Assembly (NCBI GenBank): GCA_002470645.1
Contig: DKNE01000038.1
Location: forward strand, 1 to 40,348
Direction of reading: 5' to 3'
From: Patescibacteria group bacterium UBA7396
GTDB lineage: Bacteria > Patescibacteriota > Gracilibacteria > BD1-5 > UBA6164
Length of the DNA: 40,348 nt
The position numbers were made by a program, and so were the translations under genes. Below are positions 33,216-40,348 of this stretch, one piece after another (position 1 is the first letter of the stretch; the number at the start of each line of letters is the position of its first letter). The notes beneath the pieces are model-generated. The model was given only the letters and a program-made list of their open reading frames with translations, did not search any database and was not told where the DNA came from.

Positions 33216-34175
33216 TTATTTAATTTTTATTGCAAATCTTGCTTTGGCACTTCTACTTCTTGGATTTGATTTGATTTCATCATCATTTGGAAGTATAGGC
33301 TTCTTTGTTGAAATTTTCAACTTTTTTTTATGTTTACATACACATAAAAGTTCACTACATATACAATCTCTACTCTCTTGTTTAAAAATATGTTTCACAA
33401 TTCTATCTTCAAGCGAATGAAAGCTTATTATAAAAATACTCCCTCACTCTTCTAGCATATCAATAGCATCTTGTACTGATTGCTCAATTACTTCAAGCTC
33501 TTTATTGGTTTCAATTCTTAAAGCTTGAAATATTCTATTTTTACTTTTAGGAAACTTAGATATTTTTGCTATTAAATCTGACAATTCTTTGGTTGTTTTA
33601 AATCTCACTCATTTTTTTCTTTGAGATACAATTTCCTCAGCTATCTTTCTAGCACTTGGTTCTTCTCCATATTCCCTAAAAATTTTTAGTAAATCACTTT
33701 CATTATAAGAATTTACAATATGTGATGCGGTTACTCAAGTAGAAGTATCAAACCTCATATCAAGTGGACCATCAAGCTTAAAACTAAATCATCTTTCAGC
33801 TTCATCAACATGAAGTGAGGAAATCCCCAAATCATAGTAAATTCATGTAATAGTCTGTATCCCCTGTTCTTGCAATCTCTTTTTTAAATTTATAAAATTA
33901 TCATTTATAAACTTTAATTGTATTCCACTTTCTCTAAATTCTTTTTCTAACTCAGGTTGTACAATTTCTAAATTTCTCTTATCAGCATCAAATCAGATGA
34001 AGACATCTCATTTTTTTAACTTTTTTAATATTTCTCTTGCATGTCATCCCATTCACAAAGTACAATCAATAATTATATTTTGTTTATTTTTAAAGATAAC
34101 AACACTGTCTACTAACTCGTGTAATAATACTGATATATGTAATTCTTCGAAACTTTTTTCTTCTTTTTTCTTCAT
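33216..34175 (-). CDS. rsmH: 16S rRNA C1402 N4-methyltransferase RsmH (MraW), 319 aa
   Basis: SISVLLHELVD-like N-terminus reads HISVLLHELVD; SAM-binding IIIDCTLGMGGHAREIL and the MraW-specific IYYDLGISSLHVDEAERGFSF are intact. The substrate-side motif GPLDMRFD, then SFHSLEDRIVKHIF and the C-terminal NPRSRSAKARFA complete the family profile. Length agrees with E. coli (313 aa). Start choice: an in-frame ATG exists at 34226 too, adding 17 residues, but it lies about 6 nt from the predicted transcription start; the ATG at 34175 sits behind an A/T tract like other starts here and matches the usual N-terminus better. It leads the ftsL-like gene. Confidence 0.95.
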
Positions 34176-34238
34176 TTTTGTTAAAAAAATGTTAATAAGT
34201 GATTTTTTTGTTTTTGTTTTAGTCATTTCTGATGGTTT

Positions 34239-34267
34239 ATATTTACTCTTTTTTAAAATAAAGTCAA
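34239..34267 (-). promoter_or_regulatory. Candidate promoter of rsmH
   Basis: On the minus strand TTGACT (34267-34262), about 16-17 bp spacer and an AT-rich -10 (TAAATAT). The rest of the 34176-34487 spacer is featureless AT-rich DNA, apart from a candidate suf promoter and a short ORF. Confidence 0.4.
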
Positions 34268-34333
34268 CACTTATTTTTAAAAAGGTGAAAAAAATTACTA
34301 GACAATTTATTTATTTATTTTAAGAGGAAAAAA

Positions 34334-34465
34334 ATGAGTTTTTCACAAAGTATTAACATTTATATTTTTCATGAAAAATGTACTATATTTTTGGCTTTAA
34401 ATCGTCTTGTACAAATTTTTGAAACAAAACTTGAAAATTCTATTTTTTCATTAAAATATGACTAA
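34334..34465 (+). CDS. Possible 43-aa peptide upstream of sufC
   Basis: An ATG with AAGAGG 7 nt upstream, a Shine-Dalgarno-like site that is unusual here, opens a 43-codon frame (MSFSQSINIYIFHEKCTIFLALNRL at its start, shortened here to MSFSQSINIY). It has no TGA codon. Its 3' end overlaps a candidate sufC promoter (TTGAAA 34431, 15 bp, TAAAAT 34452), which counts against it. It may be a leader peptide or chance. Confidence 0.2.
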   Translation: MSFSQSINIYIFHEKCTIFLALNRLVQIFETKLENSIFSLKYD

Positions 34466-34487
34466 TTTAGTAATATTAATTTTTTTT

Positions 34488-35222
34488 ATGATAGAAATAA
34501 AAAACCTAAAAATAAACGTATGAGAAAAAGAGATTTTAAGAGACATAAATATGACTCTTGAGACTGGAAAAAATTATCTCATTTTATGAAAAAATGGGAG
34601 TTGAAAATCAAGTTTATCAAGTTTTCTTATGTGAAATCCTGTTTACACGCATATAAATTGAGAAGTTTATATTGATGGGAATAATTTACTTGAAATGGAC
34701 ATAGATGCTAGAGCAAGAGCATGACTCTTCCTATCATTTCAAAATATTCCTGAAATTCCTGGAATACACCTTGGAGAATATTTAAGAATTATCTATAATA
34801 ATTATCTAAAACATACTTCTCCTGAAACAAAACCACTCTCTCCTTTTATATTTAAAAGATTCATTGCAAAGCATATTCAAGAACTTGAGATAAATGAAAA
34901 TTTTCTCTCAAGAGACCTGAATGTATGATTTAGTGGTGGTGAAAAAAGAAAAATTGAACTTCTGCAAGCAAAACTATTAAATCCAAAATATATTATACTA
35001 GATGAAATTGATTCTTGACTTGATATAAATGCATTTCAAATAGTATGTGAACACATAAAAAAAATGAGTAATGAACATAACTCTATTATTGTTATTACTC
35101 ACCATTTTAAAATAGTGGATTATATTGATTTTAATACCGTATATGTACTAAAAAATTGAGCTTTACAACAGATTGGAGAAAAAGATTTAGTTACAGAAAT
35201 TATAAAAAACGGTTTTGAATAA
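34488..35222 (+). CDS. sufC: FeS assembly ATPase SufC, 244 aa
   Basis: The ABC-type ATPase of the SufBCD scaffold. Walker A GKNGSGKSS begins at residue 34, with two glycines coded by TGA; the Q-loop region is LFLSFQNIPEIPG, the signature is FSGGEKRKIELLQ, Walker B is YIILDEIDSGLD, and ITHHFKIVDYI carries the switch His. DEIDSGLD is diagnostic of SufC. Length matches the family (about 248). The leader ATATTAATTTTTTTTATG is nearly the same as that of the DEAD-box gene. First gene of the sufC-B-D cluster; sufS and a SufU/E partner are absent from the window. Confidence 0.97.
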
Positions 35223-35225
35223 AAT

Positions 35226-35250
35226 AATAGCTGAGGATCGCTCAGCTATT
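35226..35250 (-). terminator. Hairpin, likely terminator of a minus-strand unit
   Basis: AATAGCTGAG-GATCG-CTCAGCTATT, a perfect 10-bp stem. On the minus strand it is followed by ATTTTATT; on the plus strand by TTGGTGG, so it fits termination of a transcript coming from the sufB side better than of sufC. Confidence 0.5.
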
Positions 35251-35484
35251 TGGTGGACATACGCCACTAATGACAATAATGCACTATTTTTATATCTCGA
35301 GAAGGTTTCCCTGTAAAAGCCGAAATCAAGCCTGCCACTTGCCGACGTGAATATCGTGACTTTTGTCTCCCTATTCCTCGCCTTGAGCGCTGCATGAGCA
35401 TATTCCACAGTTCCCCTTTGTAAGTATAGACAATCTGCATGGTCACCCCTTTCACAAAAGTTAATGAAATAACTGGAAAAAAGT
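35251..35484 (-). other. GC-richer island between sufC and sufB: possible small transcription unit
   Basis: The 289-nt spacer is visibly GC-richer than the genes around it. A minus-strand promoter lies at 35491-35518 and a hairpin with a T-rich tail at 35226-35250, so a 250-260 nt minus-strand transcript is predicted. Inside, a 62-codon frame (35455-35267) has AAGGGGTG before its second ATG, but it is extremely basic with unusual codons (CGC, CGG, GGG), and a different minus frame is open too. I cannot decide between an ncRNA and a small foreign gene. A short plus-strand stem (GGTGG/CCACT with a G-U pair) also exists. Confidence 0.4.
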
Positions 35485-35490
35485 ACTCAT

Positions 35491-35518
35491 TTTATATTTA
35501 AAATTGAAAAAATGTCAA
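35491..35518 (-). promoter_or_regulatory. Minus-strand promoter overlapping the sufB start
   Basis: TTGACA (35518-35513, the complement of the sufB ATGTCAA), a 16-bp spacer and TATAAA (35496-35491). It points into the sufC-sufB spacer. Confidence 0.5.
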
Positions 35519-36915
35519 ACCCAAACAACATAAACATTTCCTGAACTTGGAACTTCCATGATGAAGTTAATTATACTATGGAGCTGGTAAGTTGAGTAAA
35601 TCAGAAAGTAGTAGAGCAAATTTCTGCATCAAATAAAGAACCGAATTGGATGCTTGAGCTCAGATTAAAAGCTCTTGAAATATATAAATCAAAACCAATG
35701 CCAAATTGGTGACCAAATCTTTCAAATCTTGATTTGGAAAGTATTTATTATTTTGCAAAACCTGAAGGAGCTGGAAATAATAAATCTTGGGAAGATGTAC
35801 CAGAAAATATCAAAAAAACTTTTGATAGACTCGGTATTCCAGAAGCTGAAAAAAAATCACTTGCCTGAGTTGGAGCTCAATATGATAGTGAAACAGTATA
35901 TCATTCTCTCAAAGATGAAATTGCAAATCAGTGAGTTATTTTTGATGATCTCTCTCATGCTCTCCAAGTACCAGAATATGAGGCTATTATTAAAAAATAT
36001 TTTTCAAAATCTATCCCTCTTGCTGACCATAAATTTAGTGCTCTTCATTATGCTGTTTGGAGTGGATGAACTTTTTTATATATTCCATCTGGAGTAAAAA
36101 TTTCTGAACCTCTTCAATCATATTTTCGTATGAATGTAAAATCTTGAGGACAATTTGAACACACACTTATTATTTTAGAAGATGATACGCAGGCACATTA
36201 CATAGAATGATGTAGTGCTCCTAAGTATGATGAAAATTCTCTTCATGCTGGGTGAGTAGAAATATTTGTTGGAAAAAATTCGCATATGAGATATTCTTCA
36301 GTGGAAAATTGGAGTTTAGATACGTATAATCTCAATACAAAAAGAGCTATTGTCGGGGAAAAATGATTTATTGAGTGGGTTTGAGGAAATCTTTGAAGTA
36401 ATACAACTATGCTCTACCCATGTAGTGTACTTGTGTGAGATTATTCAAAAGCCGAACACTTAGGAATCGCTTTCGCTAATTCATGACAAAACCAAGATAC
36501 TTGAGCAAAAGTTATTCATATAGGAAAATATACCTCTTCAAATATTTCCTCAAAATCTCTATCAAAATGATGAGGAATATCAACCTATAGATGACTCGTT
36601 GATATAAAGCCTGGCGCTATATGAAGTCTTTCTAAAATAGATTGTGATGGACTTATTTTGGATGATATTTCTGTAAATAATGCCATCCCAAATATAAAAA
36701 TATGAAATAGTTTTTCTACTGTAGCTCATGAAGCAACCGCGGGGAAAGTAAATGAACAAGATCTTTTTTATCTTATGAGTAGAGGTATTGATGAAAATGA
36801 AGCCACTTCTATGATAGTAAACGGTTTTATTTCTCCGATTCTCAAAGAGTTACCTTTAGAATATGCCAGTGAAATGAATGTACTCATTAGTATGGAGTTT
36901 GAATGAGGATTTTAA
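35512..36915 (+). CDS. sufB: FeS cluster assembly scaffold SufB, 467 aa
   Basis: The core scaffold of the SUF system, building FeS clusters with SufC and SufD. Characteristic stretches include EPNWMLELRLKAL, PEYEAIIKKYFSKSIPLADHKFSALH, FLYIPSGVKISEPLQSYFR, EHTLIILEDDTQAHYIEGCSAP, and in the C-terminal half STVAHEATAGKVNEQDLFYLMSRG. The conserved Cys of YIEGCSAP and the Glu/His of EHTLII are present. Length is normal (about 470-495). TGA glycines are frequent, including the GG of SGGQFEH. A short N-terminal insert (MSNPNNINISGTWNF) precedes the core. Its ATGTCAA start region doubles as the -35 of a minus-strand promoter. Confidence 0.97.
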
Positions 36916-36916
36916 C

Positions 36917-36948
36917 TAAAAAAGAATCCCTAGCAAGCTAAGAATTCT
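36917..36948 (-). terminator. Minus-strand terminator with strand-specific G-U pairs
   Basis: On the minus strand AGAATTCTTAGC pairs with GCTAGGGATTCT over 12 positions, using two G-U pairs, then runs into six Ts. On the plus strand the same positions are C-A mismatches. This asymmetry indicates that the minus strand is transcribed. Confidence 0.7.
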
Positions 36949-36962
36949 TGGGGGAACAACCC

Positions 36963-37160
36963 CTATCTGTACAGAGTCGCTTGAACTTGTAAAGAAGAGC
37001 TTATTTTATTTGAATAATGACTCATAATGAGGATTTTCCAACCTTGTTGTAAATGGATATTGATGTCAATATCCCCCACCTTTGTTGTTATCTCCTTGAT
37101 CTCTGGTAAGTTGACCATAACTGTAGAATACCTTGTTCCATTTCAACTCCTACACCCCAT
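36963..37160 (-). CDS. Candidate 65-aa protein in the sufB-sufD spacer
   Basis: A frame of 65 codons with one TGA-coded Gly lies exactly between a predicted start of transcription (about 37200) and a strand-specific terminator (36948), with a 40-nt leader and 15 nt after its TAG. From residue 15 it reads like a real alpha/beta fold (MVNLPEIKEITTKVG, then INIHLQQGWKILIMSHY and a final strand ending ATLYR). The pattern LxxGWKIL resembles small single-domain proteins that many genomes leave unnamed. The first 14 residues look less natural, so translation may begin at the internal ATG (51 aa). Alternatively the region is an ncRNA: it holds perfect hairpins at 37055-37074 and 37166-37183. Confidence 0.4.
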
Positions 37161-37206
37161 TACAACTTGTTACCATTAACAAGCAGAGAGAAGTTTAAGT
37201 AATTAG

Positions 37207-37235
37207 TTTATATTTAAAAAAATTAAAAATGTCAA
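37207..37235 (-). promoter_or_regulatory. Strong minus-strand promoter overlapping the sufD start
   Basis: TTGACA (37235-37230, made from the complement of the sufD ATGTCAA), a 17-bp spacer and TATAAA (37212-37207). This is the best consensus promoter seen in the window and faces into the sufB-sufD spacer. Confidence 0.65.
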
Positions 37236-37903
37236 AAATTACTACTACATGATTTTATATCATAGATAAATCTTTTGAAGAAAATATACATATTGAAAAC
37301 GATATATATGTTTCTCTTTTTATAAAAAATATTTCTCATGATATTTCAATACACATATGAGAAAACTCAAAAGTAGATATTTATGCTTTTTTTAGTGAAA
37401 ATTCCCCTAAAAATATGCGTATTATACAACATGAAAATACTTCTAAACTTCAAGTAAAAGCATTATTTATCAATGATTCAAATACTCTTACCTCAAATAT
37501 TTCTTCACATATAATGGGAGAAAATATTATTTCGCAAGTTCATATTGTATCTATAGTAAGAGAACATCATATATGAGTAGATTCAAGTATAAATATAGCA
37601 AAAGAAAGCAAAAAAATTCAAGCAAATCTTGATTTAGAAAATATCTTTATTGGAAGTAAGGGGACTCTTCACTCACTTCCAAATCTTTTTATAGATTCAA
37701 ATGATGTAAAAGTGAGTCACTCAAGTAAAACGCATAGAATAGAAGAAAATAGACTCTTTTACCTCAAATCAAGAGGACTTGATAATATTTCAAGTATACA
37801 ACTCATGACTGAAAGTTATTTTAAAAAAACTTTTGTATGCTTAGAAATGATTGATAAAAATTTGTATGAAAAATTATATACTGATTTTTTACTCTTAAAT
37901 TAA
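37229..37903 (+). CDS. sufD: Short SufD-like protein, 224 aa
   Basis: SufB/SufD-family beta-helix protein: repeating strands such as SNISSHIMGENIISQVHIVSIV and the family hallmark LDLENIFIGSKGTLHSLPNLFIDSNDVKVSHSSK, followed by RLFYLKSRGLDNISSIQLMTESYFKK, the conserved SRG(L/I) motif. It is about half the length of ordinary SufD (about 420 aa): the N-terminal domain is absent, though the C-terminal core that binds SufB and SufC is retained. The ATG and leader look normal and there is no coding remnant upstream in the spacer, so this is a reduced gene and not a broken one. SufD is inferred over a second SufB from position and size. Confidence 0.8.
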
Positions 37904-37930
37904 AAAAGCTTGTCCTAAAACAAGCTTTTT
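37903..37930. terminator. Bidirectional terminator after sufD
   Basis: AAAAAGCTTGT-CCTAAA-ACAAGCTTTTT. Its first base is the last base of the sufD stop, and it also lies just beyond the minus-strand 69-aa gene. Confidence 0.85.
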
Positions 37931-37951
37931 ATAAAATGAGTCAATCCATAT

Positions 37952-38161
37952 TTAACCAAAAAAATAATTATAGACAAGTAACACTGGTGAAAGAAACACC
38001 AATATTACTACATCTCTCATTGATACCTTTTTGGTTGGCTGATTTTTTTTATATTTTGATGGTTTGACCGTTTGTTTCAAGACAATGCCAGTAATACATA
38101 CTCCTAGAAAAAGGTACAACAATACTCCAAAAATAAAAACATTTTGCCAAGAAAGCCCCAT
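37952..38161 (-). CDS. Small two-helix membrane protein with a Shine-Dalgarno, 69 aa
   Basis: Start chosen at 38161, because AAAGGAG lies 5-6 nt before this ATG; a longer in-frame start exists at 38215. Two hydrophobic helices (VFIFGVLLYLFLGVCITGIVL and VVILVFLSPVLLVYNYFFG) flank a basic loop (KPSKYKKNQPTKK). All five glycines use GGN codons and none is TGA, unlike its neighbours, and the ribosome binding site is the only strong one in the window. Both hint at recent transfer from an organism with the standard code, but five codons are few. No family recognised. Confidence 0.75.
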   Translation of the reverse strand: MGLSWQNVFIFGVLLYLFLGVCITGIVLKQTVKPSKYKKNQPTKKVSMRDVVILVFLSPVLLVYNYFFG

Positions 38162-38301
38162 ATTTCTCCTTTTCTCTTTTCTTGCTAGTATTATAAAACT
38201 CTTTCCATAATACACTAGAAAAGTATTATTTTATATATTGAAATCAGAGGAAAAGTCAAACAATTTATTTTTAAAAATAAATTAGCTTTTTGAAAAAAAA
38301 T

Positions 38302-38310
38302 TGTTATAAT
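38302..38310 (+). promoter_or_regulatory. Extended -10 promoter of the DEAD-box helicase gene
   Basis: TGTTATAAT at 38302-38310 is a perfect extended -10 without a good -35. It would give a leader of about 210 nt, far longer than the 20-40 nt typical here. Confidence 0.55.
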
Positions 38311-38353
38311 CAGGATTGATCGTTAATAATTTAGAACAGTTTTTCAAAAAATC

Positions 38354-38498
38354 ATACTTTAAAAAGTATTAAATATGGCGAATAAAGTGAAACGCACCTA
38401 AATGTTAACCATTATAAAGGTAAAATAACGCTTTATTCATTCATATGCAATGCTTTTATTTTTTTGCTTATTTCACCTTTTTAGAAATAAAATGCTTA
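38354..38498 (+). promoter_or_regulatory. Structured 5' leader with two exclusive foldings
   Basis: First a small hairpin (ATACTTT/AAAGTAT, 38354-38369). Then GAATAAAG (38380-38387) can pair with CTTTATTC (38431-38438), enclosing ACCT/AGGT and AATG/CATT. Alternatively AAAGTGAAA (38384-38392) can pair with TTTCACCTTT (38471-38480, one bulged C). Both cannot form together. AAATAAAA (38485-38492) can pair with TTTTATTT (38455-38462). This could be a switch such as a cold-responsive leader; no known riboswitch class was recognised. The 38162-38301 stretch upstream shows nothing else. Confidence 0.45.
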
Positions 38499-38529
38499 TT
38501 TTGTTTCTTTTTATATATTAATTTTTTTT

Positions 38530-40329
38530 ATGACAGATATAACTTTTGAATCTTTAGGACTCTCTAAAGAAATTTTAAAATCAATTGAAGAAAAAGGATA
38601 TAAAAATCCTTCTCCTATCCAAGCTTGAGTAATTCCTCTTGCATTAAGTACAGATAAAGATATTGTTGGACAAGCTCAAACAGGATCAGGAAAAACAGCA
38701 GCATTTTGACTTCCAATTCTTGATAGAATTGATAAAAATTCTCGTGATCTTCAAGCTCTTATACTTACTCCAACAAGAGAACTTGCTATCCAAGTTGCTG
38801 AAGAATTAAAATCATTTTCAACCAACTCAAATGTAAATATTGTTTTACTTTACTGAGGACAACCAATCAGATCAGAAATGTCAACTCTGAGAACTGGACC
38901 ACAAATTATTGTTGGTACTCCAGGAAGAGTAACAGATCACTTACAAAAAGGAAGAGTAAATCTTGATACTATTAAATATTTCGTTCTTGATGAAGCTGAT
39001 GAAATGTTAAATGTATGATTTAGAGAAGAAATTGAAGAAATTTTAAAATTTTCTCCAGTAAATAAAAAAGTATTCCTATTCTCTGCTACAATGCCTCCAT
39101 TTATTGCAGGAATTGTAAAAAATTATATGAGAGATTATGAAACTATTTCTATTAAAAAAGAAGAATTAACAAATTCAAATATTAAACAAGTATATTACGA
39201 TGCCCCAAGAGGACATAAATTTGATGTTTTATGTAGAATTTTAGATATTACTCCTGATTTTTATGGAATAATATTTTGTAGAACAAAAGCTGAAACTGAT
39301 GAAGTAGCTTCAAAATTATCACAAAAAGGATACTTAGCTGAAGCAATTCACGGAGATATTGAACAAGCTATGAGAGAAAAAGTTCTTGGAAGATTTAAAA
39401 AAAGAGCTGTTTCAATACTCGTTGCTACTGATGTTGCTGCAAGATGAATCGATGTAAATGATCTTTCTCATGTAGTAAACTTTGAACTTCCTGATAATCC
39501 AGAAAGCTATACTCATAGAATCTGAAGAACCGGAAGAGCTGGAAAAAATGGTACTGCTATCAGTATTGTTTCAAGTAGTGATTCAAGAAAATTATTTTTC
39601 ATTGAAAGAACAATTAAAGCAAAAATTACAAAAGAAAAATTACCAAATGGTGAAGAAGTAGTAGAACACAAAAAGAAATGATTATTACATGATGTTGAAA
39701 CTCTTATTATTACTGATGAAGCAAGAGATTATTTAGCTATTTCTTGAGAATTATTAGAATGAAAAGAACCAGCACTTGTAATTTCAACTCTCTTAAAAAA
39801 ATTCTATAAAGATGAATTTAAAGCTGATAGTTATAAAGATTTTTCTCTAAGAGAAAGAAGTTCTGATAGAGGTGAAAGATTTGAGAGATGAGAAAGAAGT
39901 GAAAGAAGTTTTGCATCAAGAGATGATGGAATGATTAGACTTTTTGTTGCAAAAGGAAAAATGGATAATATCGGGAATCCTGGAGCATTACTTTCATTTA
40001 TTGCAAAAGAAAGTAATCTTGGAGATTTAGGAGCTGGAAAAGTAGATATTTTAACAAACTTTTCTTATGTTGATTTACCTGAAGATGTTTGACATGTTGT
40101 ATTACAAGCATTTAAAGATAAAAATCCTGTAAAACCTCTTGTTGTAAGAGCAAAAGAAAAAACTGATGGTGGAGAAAGAAGAAGCTATTCTGGTTGAGGA
40201 GATAGAAGAAGAGATGACAGAAGAAGTTCTGGAGGATATAGAAATAGTGATAGAAGTGGATATAGATGAGGAAGAAGTGATGACAGAAGAAGTTCTGGAG
40301 GAAGAGATTTCAAAAAACCTAGATACTAA
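38530..40329 (+). CDS. DEAD-box ATP-dependent RNA helicase (CsdA/DeaD type), 599 aa
   Basis: Motif Q is at residues 1-30 (TFESLGLSKEIL, PSPIQA), motif I AQTGSGKT starts at 49, DEAD is at 154-157, SAT follows in FLFSATMPP, and HRIGRTGRAG is motif VI. Residues about 465-545 form a DbpA/CsdA-like RNA-binding domain (MIRLFVAKGKMDNIGNPGALLSFIA). The last ~55 residues are Arg/Gly/Ser-rich with a repeated DDRRSSGG unit, an RGG-like RNA-binding tail. The protein likely unwinds rRNA or mRNA in ribosome assembly or cold adaptation. The long structured leader fits a regulated gene. The stop is at 40329; the last 19 nt of the window hold nothing. Confidence 0.96.
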
Positions 40330-40348
40330 AAAATAAACAGGTAAAAAG

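Noticed and set aside
34197..34226. Upstream rsmH start at 34226
   Set aside because: It would begin about 6 nt from the predicted transcription start and adds a Lys/Thr-rich extension not found in the family; 34175 is preferred.
36917..37200. RNase P RNA, tmRNA, 6S or SRP RNA in the sufB-sufD spacer
   Set aside because: I looked for the conserved cores of each (P4 of RNase P, tRNA-like ends of tmRNA, the SRP domain IV loop) on both strands and found none.
61..40329. Widespread pseudogenes broken by TGA
   Set aside because: The TGA codons sit at conserved glycines in intact motifs and the frames continue unbroken, so this is recoding and not decay.
1..40348. CRISPR arrays, tRNA genes, insertion sequences
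   Set aside because: No regularly spaced repeats, no T-arm GTTCRANNC with partner stems, and no transposase or terminal inverted repeats were seen.

Overview
This AT-rich window comes from a bacterium that reads UGA as glycine (translation table 25), the signature of the candidate phyla Absconditabacteria (SR1) and Gracilibacteria (BD1-5). The sequence shows this directly. In-frame TGA codons occupy invariant glycines of the Walker A loops of SufC, RuvB and an ABC-F protein, the catalytic loop of uracil-DNA glycosylase, the SGGVDS loop of MnmA and the glycine-rich loop of YvcK. With TGA read as stop, every gene here falls into fragments. With TGA read as Gly, the window resolves into about 26 intact, tightly packed genes ending only in TAA or TAG. 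Which of the two phyla it is cannot be settled from the window.

Layout. 1-8.3 kb (minus): a 346-aa hypothetical protein and a 2345-aa secreted SLH/alpha-2-macroglobulin protein that has lost its thioester motif. 8.4-13.5 kb (plus): an ABC-F ATPase, ung, and a 900-aa secreted IPT/TIG-repeat protein. 13.5-20.3 kb: mnmA (minus), a DUF3857/transglutaminase-like protein (plus), leuS (minus), a 75-aa membrane protein (plus) and a T4SS-pilin-like protein (minus). 20.4-23.1 kb (plus): an O-methyltransferase, a structured GC-richer spacer, ruvB and a FemAB-type transferase. 23.1-28.8 kb (minus): a three-gene operon of unrecognised cytoplasmic proteins (1050, 104 and 717 aa). 28.9-31.8 kb (plus): a short alaS and yvcK. 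31.8-34.2 kb (minus): a 61-aa coiled-coil protein, recR, an ftsL-like gene and rsmH. 34.3-37.9 kb (plus): sufC, sufB and a half-length sufD. 37.9-40.3 kb: a 69-aa membrane protein (minus) and a DEAD-box RNA helicase (plus) behind a long, possibly switching leader.

The most unusual signals are in the suf cluster. Each of its two intergenic spacers carries what looks like a complete minus-strand mini transcription unit: a TTGACA/TATAAA promoter overlapping the start codon of the next suf gene, a GC-richer 230-280 nt body, and an intrinsic terminator. In the sufB-sufD spacer the terminator stem closes with G-U pairs only on the minus strand, and a 65-codon UGA-containing ORF fits between promoter and terminator.

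Two expression habits recur. Most starts have no Shine-Dalgarno sequence and are preceded by an A/T tract, often resembling TTAATATTTTTTTATG; the 69-aa membrane protein is a clear exception. Convergent gene pairs share one bidirectional terminator, and a stop codon often lies inside its stem. No tRNA, rRNA, CRISPR array or insertion sequence was seen.
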